NCBI GenBank assembly: GCA_030267965.1
Contig: BRYA01000096.1
Coordinates: 1-48,444 of the forward strand
DNA from: Triparma columacea
Taxonomy: Eukaryota > Sar > Bolidophyceae > Parmales > Triparmaceae
DNA: 48,444 bases
Direction of reading: 5' to 3'
Part shown: positions 10,701-17,995 of the stretch, piece by piece
How the letters are laid out: each line of letters starts with the position of its first letter
How positions within the stretch are numbered: the stretch's first letter is position 1
The notes under the pieces: generated by a model
What the model saw: only the letters and a program-made list of their open reading frames with translations
What the model was told of the DNA's origin: nothing
The model's database searches: none
Translations under genes and position numbers: made by a program

Positions 10701-10901
10701 CACTGGCTAATGTACTATAAGACGTCGGACGGGAAGGGGGTTAACGAGATGGGGAACGGGGAGGAGGCACTGGGGGTCGAGGAGGCGGTGGATATCATCA
10801 AGGAGACACATGGGTACTGGAAGAAATTGTGCGAGGGGAAGGAGGAGGATTGGGTTAAGGATTACGGATTCGATCTGGACAGATGTCCAGAGAACCCTTG
10901 A
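7776..10901 (+). CDS. APS kinase - ATP sulfurylase - inorganic pyrophosphatase fusion, 978 aa
   Basis: Exons 7776-7901, 8003-9223, 9312-10901. The enzyme activates sulfate: the sulfurylase makes APS and PPi from ATP and sulfate, the kinase phosphorylates APS to PAPS, and the pyrophosphatase removes PPi and so pulls the reaction forward. Order in the chain: hydrophobic N-terminus (1-25, possible signal or targeting sequence); APS kinase with P-loop GCSGAGKTT (~85-93) and GELKHFTCIDDPYE near its end; ATP sulfurylase (~256-700) with GWASPLKGFMRE, QTRNPTHAGH (~488-497) and GRDPAG (~595); soluble family I pyrophosphatase (~757-978) with EIPLG, NYGLIP and GDNDPLDV (~840). All three active sites look intact. 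Triple fusions in this order are known from heterokonts. The start at 7776 gives a full leader and a phase-0 join. Confidence 0.95.
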
Positions 10902-11036
10902 CAACGTGACGGGGGAAGAGTAGAGGTGGAAGTGGGAGGGAGGGAGGGGTGATAAAAATAGTTTTACTGAATTACTCTTTGATTCTTTTCATTCAGGGGG
11001 AGCAGATCCAGATTTTTGGGTTGGTGGCAGTTTTGG

Positions 11037-11163
11037 TTAGACTCCAATATTAGCACCTACACGACACTTCTGACTAAGTGGAGTAGCTTGAAGGCTTTGT
11101 TGATCACTTTCACATCGTAATTTGCCGCTATAAACTTACACTTGGCGTAGGTTCGCTCAAAAA
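11037..11163 (+). promoter_or_regulatory. Conserved promoter cassette, gene C
   Basis: Third copy of the block, matching A and B from tagactccaatattag onward. TATAAA is at 11129-11134, 35 bp before the ATG, and gttcgctcaaaa directly precedes the start. The ctttctcagagg left part seen in A and B is missing, so this copy is truncated at its 5' side where it meets the 3' flank of the sulfate-activation gene. Confidence 0.7.
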
Positions 11164-12849
11164 ATGGAATCGCAATCAGAGGTACAGTCGTCACACAATT
11201 CATCAGAAACCACAAATGTGACAGTATCTAGTAGGGACGATGTGACAACCGGTCAGCAGTTGTGTATAGATTGGGCTCGTGTCCAAGACTGGGATCGCAT
11301 CAAGGGGTATGCCAAGGAACATGGTCCTGAGGTTTTGTTAGGATTTCATTCAGTGCATGTTGATCAGGAATGGAAGGTAGCTTCAGTCCTCACCAAAGCC
11401 TCATATTACCTAAACGTTGAGATGGTCAAGCTTACCTTAGAGGCCGGCTTCGACAACAATGACGTCATGTACATGGCCGCAATCGTATCAATAGAGAATA
11501 GTGACAATTCAACAATCTTGAGATTGCTCTTAGAACATGGACTTGACCCTAATATGGACCCACGACTCGAAGGGTTTGTGAAAGGCTTTTTCAACCTGTT
11601 GATGCTTGCTGCTGAATGGGGACGCATTGATCAGGCCATAGCACTTCTCGATCACGGAGCAAATGTGAACAAAACAGTGGTTGGCCCTAATGGAGTTGTT
11701 GCTTCACCACTTTCATGGGCTCTCTGGTATGGAGCAAACGACATATGCAGGCTGTTTCTTACGCGCGGTGCTATACCAACCACCGACGACGTGCTTCATG
11801 TGTTGGGTACATGCCTCCACGCGTGCAAAGGAGAACACCCTTACCTTAGTAAAGATGGCGCAATAAAGATGTTCACAACATTTTTTCATCTCGGAAAGCC
11901 CGATTCCGACGTAGTTCAAGACATATTCAATTCATACTCTCCTTCCAAACGCGATCCTACAATCACCAACATCACGAAACATTACCTTCAAGGCTGTCCC
12001 TTCTGCTGCTTTGTTTGCGAGGCTCTAACCGCCAAGTCACGCGACAAGCTCCTAATGTGTCCCTGCCGAAACGTCGCCTACTGCTCGAGGGAGTGCCAAC
12101 TCAAGCACTGGAGGGAGCACAGGGTGCAGTGCACGGGACCACTGAACGAAAGAAGGGAGATTGAGGCAATGGTCAAGAAAGGATCCAAGACAGAGAAAGT
12201 CGAGGAGAGAGAGGAGGAGAGGGCATTCAGCGAAAGCGATGTCGGGAGAAGGGTCCGAGTCATCTGGAACGTGGACGAAGCTTACGAGGGCAATGTCGAA
12301 ATGTTTAATCATGAAAACGGACAAGCACATGTCTTGTATGACGATGGAGATGAAGAATGGCTCAACCCCGAGGACCCCGATACCAAGTACGAATTCCTCT
12401 CTGAAAAGAAGCTTAGGAAGAGGGACCCGAAGGGGCAGTACGCGAGGGTGGACAGCGGGGAGCTTAAGCACTTCACGTGCATTGACGACCCGTACGAGGA
12501 ACCCCTGGAACCGGAGAGCTTAAGGGGACGAAGGGGGGAGGAGCGGATGTGGAGTAGCGGAAGGAGCAGGTGCGACGATGACGAATGGCAAGAGGGGGAC
12601 GACGATTCGACTGACGAGTCCAGTGACAAAGAAGGACATTTTAAATTGTCCCCCCGGAACCCGCAGTGCCCTCACTGCTTCAAGACCTTCAAATCTCAAG
12701 GGGGTTTGGCGTACCACGTTTCTCAGGCCGTCTGCATTCAGAGGCAGAAGAGGCAGGAATTATCAAAGAAGGAGAGGAAAAGAGCGCCTAGTGCTCACGA
12801 CAAAGAGGACGAGAATGAGGAAGGCCATAGTAGGGGGGAGAAGAAGTGA
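11164..12849 (+). CDS. Chimeric ankyrin-MYND protein C with Tudor-like, APS-kinase-derived and C2HC segments, 561 aa
   Basis: Residues 1-345 are a paralogue of A and B: ankyrin repeats, then MYND at ~281-322 with CPC. The tail is then rebuilt. A Tudor-like segment (~355-411; VGRRVRVIWNVDEAYEG, VLYDDGDEEWLNPED) is followed by ~417-451, LRKRDPKGQYARV to LEPE, identical in protein to the APS kinase of the gene upstream. Next come ~35 residues encoded by DNA that in A and B codes the Ala/Gly tail, here read in another frame. Then an acidic stretch and a zinc finger (~502-525; CPHC, 12 residues, H, 5, C). The last residues, GRGEKK, match the paralogues' end. It is open throughout, so it may make protein. 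The APS kinase piece lacks the P-loop and cannot be catalytic. A possible chromatin or nuclear role (Tudor plus zinc finger) is inference. Confidence 0.85.
   Translation: MESQSEVQSSHNSSETTNVTVSSRDDVTTGQQLCIDWARVQDWDRIKGYAKEHGPEVLLGFHSVHVDQEWKVASVLTKASYYLNVEMVKLTLEAGFDNNDVMYMAAIVSIENSDNSTILRLLLEHGLDPNMDPRLEGFVKGFFNLLMLAAEWGRIDQAIALLDHGANVNKTVVGPNGVVASPLSWALWYGANDICRLFLTRGAIPTTDDVLHVLGTCLHACKGEHPYLSKDGAIKMFTTFFHLGKPDSDVVQDIFNSYSPSKRDPTITNITKHYLQGCPFCCFVCEALTAKSRDKLLMCPCRNVAYCSRECQLKHWREHRVQCTGPLNERREIEAMVKKGSKTEKVEEREEERAFSESDVGRRVRVIWNVDEAYEGNVEMFNHENGQAHVLYDDGDEEWLNPEDPDTKYEFLSEKKLRKRDPKGQYARVDSGELKHFTCIDDPYEEPLEPESLRGRRGEERMWSSGRSRCDDDEWQEGDDDSTDESSDKEGHFKLSPRNPQCPHCFKTFKSQGGLAYHVSQAVCIQRQKRQELSKKERKRAPSAHDKEDENEEGHSRGEKK
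12410..12516 (+). pseudogene. APS kinase fragment captured inside gene C
   Basis: These 107 bp match 8448-8554 of the sulfate-activation gene with a single substitution that I can see (ctggag to ctggaa), and they are read in the same frame. Just past the match, 17-18 bp of the parent (around 8555-8571) are missing, and the sequence resumes at agcttaag, which is also present in the parent. The identity is higher than that of the pyrophosphatase remnant downstream. Confidence 0.9.
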
Positions 12850-12872
12850 ACGAAACAATTCAGTGATCGGCT

Positions 12873-12995
12873 TACTTGAAAAAAATTGTGCGAGGAGAAG
12901 GAGAAGGAGTGGGTTAAGGAATACGGATTCGATCTGGACAGATGTCCAGAAAACCCGACACTGACACATCGTGACGGGGGAAGAGTAGAAGTGGA
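12873..12995 (+). pseudogene. Remnant of the pyrophosphatase 3' end
   Basis: Matches 10816-10931, the last codons and 3' flank of the APS kinase fusion gene, at roughly 90 percent identity by eye. Shared blocks include attgtgcgagg, gggttaagga, tacggattcgatctggac and gtgacgggggaagagtag. It starts 24 bp after the stop of gene C. A few extra bases near 12958-12966 and the lack of the preceding ~2.9 kb make it non-functional. It shows that a second copy of the sulfate-activation gene, or at least its two ends, once lay here. Confidence 0.88.
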
Positions 12996-13094
12996 ATAAA
13001 CAGTTTTACGTGGAAAAAAATTGTGTACCCCTCCCTGTTGTTAGGGTGGTCTTTACCACGCGCCCCTCCCATCCCCCCCCGTTTTTGTTTTTCT

Positions 13095-14202
13095 TTACTT
13101 TCTGGCAACCTGGGCGGTACCCGCCTTGAGGCGTTCGTCCCTCTCCTTGACCTTCTGCTCGAAACTGATAGGGACGGAGAGGGGGGGGGGTAGGAAGGGG
13201 TGAGGAAGATGCGGGGGGTTGAAGGGAACAGCCTTTTCTGGGCTTGACGTGGGGAGGAGGATAAAAGACATTTCCGCCTTTTCGCTCCTTTCCTTTTCGG
13301 CAAGCTCCCCCCCCTCCCCCCCATATAGCTTCCTTTGTTTCTCTCTCTCACCTCCTCCCCTGCACCCTGCAGGCGCTCCTCCTGATGTCCTCCACGCTTG
13401 GAATATCCCCCCCCCCGTCTGGTCCCAGGAGCTTTCCCTCTGTCCTGTACGCCGTCAGGGCCACTGACATGTTCCCGAGGGCCTCGGCGGCAGCCTCGGT
13501 GTCCTTCTTCTTGGTGGCCTTGGCGAGCTTGAGGTTGTACTTATCGAAGCACTCGGCGGCCTTGGTCATTTCGGTGAGGTAGCTCACCTTTAGGTTCAAA
13601 CCCTGTCCGCCTAGGGAGCTGGTGTAGAGTTTCATGGGGAGGACAGCGTCGTCGGCAACCTTGAGGCTGAACTTCTCCACAGACTCCCAGTCACCAGAAG
13701 CTATCTGGTCAGGGACGAGGGATATCTCGTCGCTGGCCTTCTTGATTCGGGGAAGGTAGCGCTTCCTTGCAGTGGGATAATAATAATTCGCTCTGTGCGT
13801 AAGGGTGTTAGTGTGGGGTGTTAGTGTGTGCCGCTTAAGTTGCATGCGTTGACTCCGTCACTGTAATCCTCCGCGCTCCTACAACACGCATCCCATCCTT
13901 CCTCACCTCAAATTGGGGTCAATGCTTCCCTCACTCTTCCCCACCATTACCTTTCCGTTCCCCAGGTCTCTGTTCGACGCCTTTGACTGCTGAGTAATAC
14001 CTTTTGGGTCCGTCCCGAATTGAGACAGGAGGCTCTCCTCAGCAGAGGCAGGATCAATTCCGCCACCCGAGGCGACGACTATTCCTACAAAACTGGAGAT
14101 TGCACCACGGACAAATGTTGAACGAGACTGTGGTGGGGGAGTTATTATTAAGCTAGATCCTGAGCAGATCAATAAAGTCAAGAGGGCCGTGCAGTACTTC
14201 AT
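13095..14202 (-). CDS. Predicted thylakoid-lumen protein, PsbQ/Psb31-like helical bundle, 259 aa
   Basis: Minus-strand exons 14202-13907, 13765-13352, 13164-13095; both introns are phase 2 and join cleanly. The N-terminus has a hydrophobic signal (MKYCTALLTLLICSGSS). Around residues 32-55 there is a second hydrophobic segment after an Arg (VRGAISSFVGIVVASGGG) ending in DPASAEE, which resembles a lumen-transfer signal with an AxA cleavage site. The mature part is a set of amphipathic helices (RYLPRIKKASDEISLVPDQI, DWESVEKFSLKVADDAVLP, EMTKAAECFDKYNLKLAKA), reminiscent of the four-helix extrinsic photosystem II proteins PsbQ and Psb31. I assign the fold tentatively from helix pattern and targeting, not from a signature motif. 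The usual heterokont ASAFAP motif at the first cleavage site is not obvious. Confidence 0.7.
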
Positions 14203-14299
14203 TTGCCCAAATCCGAATTCTGACTTGCTTTCTCTGCTCTTTGTTTTTTATCTTCATTTATTTTCCTCATTTCTTCTCTCCCCCCTGCACGCGTTGCAA

Positions 14300-15092
14300 A
14301 TGGACGAGGCGGCTGCCACTGTGAGGTGGCGCCGTGCGTTTGTTGACCTAGAGGTACGTGTTTCTCTTTGTCCCCACCCTCTTTGTCCCACCCCCCCCTC
14401 CTCGACAACTGCTTCTAACATTCCATTCCATTCCATCCCTTCCTCTTTGTCCCCATCTCTTTGTCCCACCCCCCCCTCCTCGACAACTGCTTCTAACATT
14501 CCATTCCATTCCATCCCTTCCATCATAAAGGGCGAGAGGTACCAGGCAAGTGTTCAGAAGGCGTCGATGCTCCCCGATCCTAACGCTGGGTTAATGTGCG
14601 ATGCAGAGAGGGTGTTTGTGGCCTCCAGAGAGAAGACTTCGCACAGAAGGTTGAGACAGGAGAAGGTGAGAGGGAGGAGTGGGTGTGAAGGTGGCTGCCT
14701 GAGAGAAGCGAGGTCCACTTCTAATCGTCGCGGGTGTGAAGGTGCTGCCTGAGAGAAGCGAGGTCCACTTCTAATCGTCGCGGGTGTGAAGGTGGCTGCC
14801 TGAGAGAAGCGAGGTCCACTTCTAATCGTCGCGGGTGTGAAGGTGGCTGCCTGAGAGAAGCGAGGTCCACTTCTAATCGTCCATCTCTCCTCACCTCCCC
14901 CCCCGCCCCGCCCGTCGTCTCACTTAGATGAAGGCGACTATGGACAATATCATGAACATTGAGGCAAAGATTCTAACAATGGGGCACGATAACGGTGAGG
15001 ACTGGGCTATAGAGGCTAGAAACAGGAGAGTTGAGGAGTTCAAGAAGAGGCAGGTAAAGCTGGAGAAGGTGAGAACGGACCAAAAGCAATAG
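14300..15092 (+). CDS. Small coiled-coil protein of unknown function, 117 aa
   Basis: Exons 14300-14353, 14531-14665, 14928-15092, both introns phase 0. The product is charged and helical: the N-terminal part holds RWRRAFVDLEGERYQASVQK and the C-terminal part is rich in Arg, Lys and Glu (RNRRVEEFKKRQVKLEKVR). I do not recognise a family. Exon 3 can be read straight to TAG at 15090-15092. A gtgag donor lies at 15071, but splicing from it would not join the next gene's exon in phase, so I end the gene here. Both introns contain tandem repeats. Its start codon is 97 bp from that of the divergent lumenal gene. Confidence 0.6.
14364..14520 (+). repeat. 79-bp tandem duplication in intron
   Basis: Two adjacent copies (14364-14442 and 14443-14520) differ by one or two bases. 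Each contains ctctttgtcccc, a C-run, cctcgacaactgcttctaac and ccattccattccatccc. It makes up most of intron 1 of the small coiled-coil gene. Confidence 0.9.
14681..14881 (+). repeat. 51-bp minisatellite, four copies, in intron
   Basis: Four head-to-tail copies with start points 14681, 14732, 14782 and 14833. The unit begins gggtgtgaaggtggctgcct and ends ccacttctaatcgtcgc. Copy 2 lacks one G; otherwise the copies are identical, so the array is recent. It fills most of intron 2 of the small coiled-coil gene. There are no spacers, so this is not a CRISPR array. Confidence 0.95.
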
Positions 15093-15142
15093 CGGTGAGG
15101 CAACACAGACGCATTGCTTGTCGCTTTCTCACTCATGAAAAT

Positions 15143-16703
15143 ATGTCGGACGGATCGCAGCTTTCCCTTGATAACCCCTCCGCTCCCGTGATTTACGAGT
15201 CCGAGCCTATTTCCCTCCTCTCTGTCCATGAGAGCGTGTGGCCTTCCTCGGACATGCAGGACTCAGCCAACCTCCCAATGACCGTGAAGCCGGTACTTCG
15301 AGCCGGACAGACGGTTCCGAAGAAGTTTTCTTGCTGCATGAGGAGAAAGGGGGGGGACAAGGAGGACGACAGGTGAGAGCTTGGGGCACCCTCACCGCAA
15401 CCATTCCAACCACCCACTAACGCCCCCCCCTTCCCCCCTTTCCCCCCCCAGAAACCCCCTTGGGTGCATGTTCTTGCACATGAAGGAGCTCCTCTTGAAC
15501 CCGAATCATTGGAGTCTCGACGTGAAGGGTAGGGGACACTCGATTCTAAAGAAGCTCTGCGGCGTTTGCGAGGACAAGGACTACGAAATGACCTTTGAGG
15601 AAATAATTGACGTGGGCGACTACCTCGGGATCAAGGTCCAGATTTATGACGAGTTCATGAACTTTTTAGACGGCGAGAGGTTCTCGGGTTACCCTGAGCG
15701 ATGCCCCCTGCTCTACTCCCCGGTGGAAGGTTGGCACCTGGTGAGGTACGTGGTCGGAAGGTGCAAGCACTGCGGAAAGCCCATGATTCCTGGGCACTCT
15801 TGCGTCGCCGAGGAGGTGGTGTACTGGAAGACTAGGGGACTGCTAGAGAGCTTAAGGGCCGAGAAGGAGGGCGTGTCCTTCGGAGGGGGTGAGGGGGACT
15901 TTGATAGCCCTGTCCTCCTTGGGGGAGGGGAGAGGCCGGACGACAGGAGGACTGCAATATCTCTGGCAACCAGGGGTACGACGCGGGGGACTCGAGGGGG
16001 GCTCAACGGCCCGCCGGCCCACTCGCTGATTAGGACACAAGTTAAAAAAGGGCACCCAAACCATAGGGACGTGACCCGTTACCATCGCCGGAACGGCGAG
16101 GGGGTTTATGTTACAGAGGAAGAGGTTGCGCTTGCGAAGAAGGAAAAGGAGCAGCGAAAGGAGGAAAGGAGGAAGCGGAGGTTTCTTCAGGAGCTAAACG
16201 ACATGAGCCCAAAAAACAAGGACAAGGACAAGAGGAAGGGGTTTGCCAAGGGGGGGAGGAGGAGGGGGAAGAAAAGCGAAGACCGGCATCAAAGTGACAA
16301 GATGGAGGGATATATTAGTGGTATGAATGGGTTGTTGAGGCTTCCGAATGCCAACAACAGGGCGTATGAGAATGAAATGTCGTGGCTCTTCAGAAATCAC
16401 TGCGCTACATCCAACATGGGCGCAAAGAAGAAGAAGAAGAAAAAGAATGGGGTGGGAAGCAGGTTCGTCAACAAAATCCCAAAGGTGGACGAGCTCCAGG
16501 CCGCAGTGAACCAAAAGCGGCAGATCGAGAACGCGAACAGGGCCTACGAGAAGCTCATGGAGGAGGACGCGGAGAAAAAGTTCTCATTGGCTGGGGGAGG
16601 GGGCTTCAGGGCGAGCCTGGCGGGGCACAGGTACGACGACTACAGGGATTTTAAAGGTCACCGGAGGCGGAGGTCCTTCGGTGAGGTCGATGTAGAGGAG
16701 TGA
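15143..16703 (+). CDS. Basic zinc-binding-motif protein of unknown function, 493 aa
   Basis: Exons 15143-15372 and 15452-16703 (phase 2 join). Residues 77-210 form a compact, well-conserved-looking segment with MFLHMKELLLNPNHWSLDVK, DYEMTFEEIIDVGDYLGI and a likely zinc site CKHCGKPMIPGHSC (~181-194). The rest is disordered and strongly basic, with long Lys/Arg runs (KKEKEQRKEERRKRRF, a Lys run near 390) and a C-terminal GHRRRRSF. The pattern suggests binding to nucleic acid or microtubules, but I cannot name the family. The ATG at 15143 is preferred over 15095 because the upstream codons look non-coding. The stop of the previous gene is only 50 bp upstream, so a single longer transcript remains possible. 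Confidence 0.7.
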
Positions 16704-16765
16704 AAAGTCGTGCGTAATGGATGTTGTTGTTCATTAATTTTCTTTTTCTTTTAACATACACAACT

Positions 16766-17986
16766 TTACACGTAATTCTGCGTGGTCTGTGGCGACTCCC
16801 TCATGGTGAGCGATATCCGACTTGGGGAAAGGAGGTCCTCGTTCTCTATTCCGTGCGAAAAATTGTACCTAGCCTCGCCGGTTAGAATTTGTAATGTTCG
16901 GGGTTTCAGAAGAACCTTGACCTTCTCTCCGATGACCCCCCCGCCACCCTTCAACCCCTTCACGACCCTTTCTTGAACCCTCGTGTAAGTCATTCTACAG
17001 GACCCATTCAAGCTAAGGTTGCAGATGGGTTCCTTGCTAAGGATCCTGTCGTCAACGTGATGGTCGAGGTTGTGGCCTTGGTCCCTCCGGTACTCAATAG
17101 CATTCGCTTCATTCATTGTGAACGAAGCCAGCTTGGGGTGTCCCAAGGCCTTGATTTTGGGGTTTATGAGGGATGTCATATACTGGGGCAAAGGGTTCTC
17201 CGCAGCCCCGACCTTGCGGTCACGAAGGTTGCAGTGGACTCCCCATCTCTTCCCGTAATGGATCCCGTTGAATTGGCCGACCTTGAAGGGCGGGTCAGTC
17301 TCGCTCATCATGTTGCTCACAAGTTCGTCCTCCTCCTCCTCTGTTAGGAAGTTCTCAAAGATAAACAGGCCAGACACAGGTTGTGTGACAGCCATCATGG
17401 AGTTTATTCGTTTGGAGTTGGCAATCATTTGAGAGAACACATCATTTGTGGGCTGACGGAGGGGGGTGGTGGTGGTGGTTGAGGTGCAGGCGGAGGCGGA
17501 GGACAACTCTTGGTGACTTCCCGGCACCGACTGCGCAGGAGCCGTCACCGAAACCAATTTACGTTTCGGAACTTGAGCGGGGGGTGTCGTCTTGGCTTCC
17601 ACCCCATTACAGGATGCAACATGACTCTCAATTCGGGTCAAGGGGAAGGTCTTCTCACATATCGGACATTGTCGAAAGCGAGACCCTTCAGGGGTTTCGT
17701 TGTGTGCTCTCTTTCTCTTTGTTTTGCTCTTCAATGTATCGTTGCTCTTCAATGTATTGTTGCTCTTCAACGTATTGTTGCTCTTCAATGTATCGTTGCT
17801 CTTCAATGTATCGTTCTGACCTGATTTAGGAACTGCCTCCACCCCTGCTCCCGAGCCAGAGAGGAGGATTGCAGCAGCTAAATTGATAACATCTTCTCGA
17901 TTCTCCCCTGAGCATGACTTCACAGCTTCCGATGCTGCCTGCCGCTCGAAGCCCGCGCAGACCAGCTGGTCCACAATATCTTCCAT
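16766..17986 (-). CDS. AlkB-family 2-oxoglutarate/Fe(II) dioxygenase with UBA and UBZ-like modules, 406 aa
   Basis: Single exon. Residues 1-45 look like a UBA domain (MEDIVDQLVCAGFERQAASE). A hexapeptide repeat TLKSNN/D follows at ~58-88. Residues 105-126 form a Rad18/UBZ-type finger: CPIC at 107-110, then H122 and C126. The C-terminal half is the AlkB double-stranded beta helix: FLTEEEEDELVSNM, Fe ligands H310-V-D312 (LDHHVDD) and H378 (NFSHGIEN), and the 2OG-binding R390 with R396 (RISLTMR). It matches ALKBH4-type proteins best by motif spacing. Likely activity is oxidative demethylation of nucleic acid or protein; the ubiquitin-binding modules suggest recruitment to ubiquitinated repair sites (inference). 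I use the ATG at 17986 since the 21 codons upstream are Phe-rich and look untranslated. Confidence 0.85.
   Translation of the reverse strand: MEDIVDQLVCAGFERQAASEAVKSCSGENREDVINLAAAILLSGSGAGVEAVPKSGQNDTLKSNDTLKSNNTLKSNNTLKSNDTLKSKTKRKRAHNETPEGSRFRQCPICEKTFPLTRIESHVASCNGVEAKTTPPAQVPKRKLVSVTAPAQSVPGSHQELSSASACTSTTTTTPLRQPTNDVFSQMIANSKRINSMMAVTQPVSGLFIFENFLTEEEEDELVSNMMSETDPPFKVGQFNGIHYGKRWGVHCNLRDRKVGAAENPLPQYMTSLINPKIKALGHPKLASFTMNEANAIEYRRDQGHNLDHHVDDRILSKEPICNLSLNGSCRMTYTRVQERVVKGLKGGGGVIGEKVKVLLKPRTLQILTGEARYNFSHGIENEDLLSPSRISLTMRESPQTTQNYV
17726..17815 (-). repeat. 18-bp coding minisatellite
   Basis: Five copies of an 18-bp unit (plus strand cttcaatgtatcgttgct with C/T changes) encode the TLKSNN/D hexapeptide repeat in the AlkB-like protein, between its UBA and zinc-finger parts. 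The period is a multiple of three, so copy number can vary without breaking the frame. Confidence 0.92.
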
Positions 17987-17995
17987 CAAAATGAA

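Noticed and set aside
14681..14881. Regular repeats considered as CRISPR
   Set aside because: 51-bp units are directly adjacent with no unique spacers, inside a eukaryotic intron.
1151..15450. Runs of C near intron acceptors (for example 1171-1180, 2030-2036, 15421-15449) as signals
   Set aside because: Best explained as pyrimidine tracts of introns or low-complexity DNA and possible homopolymer length errors.
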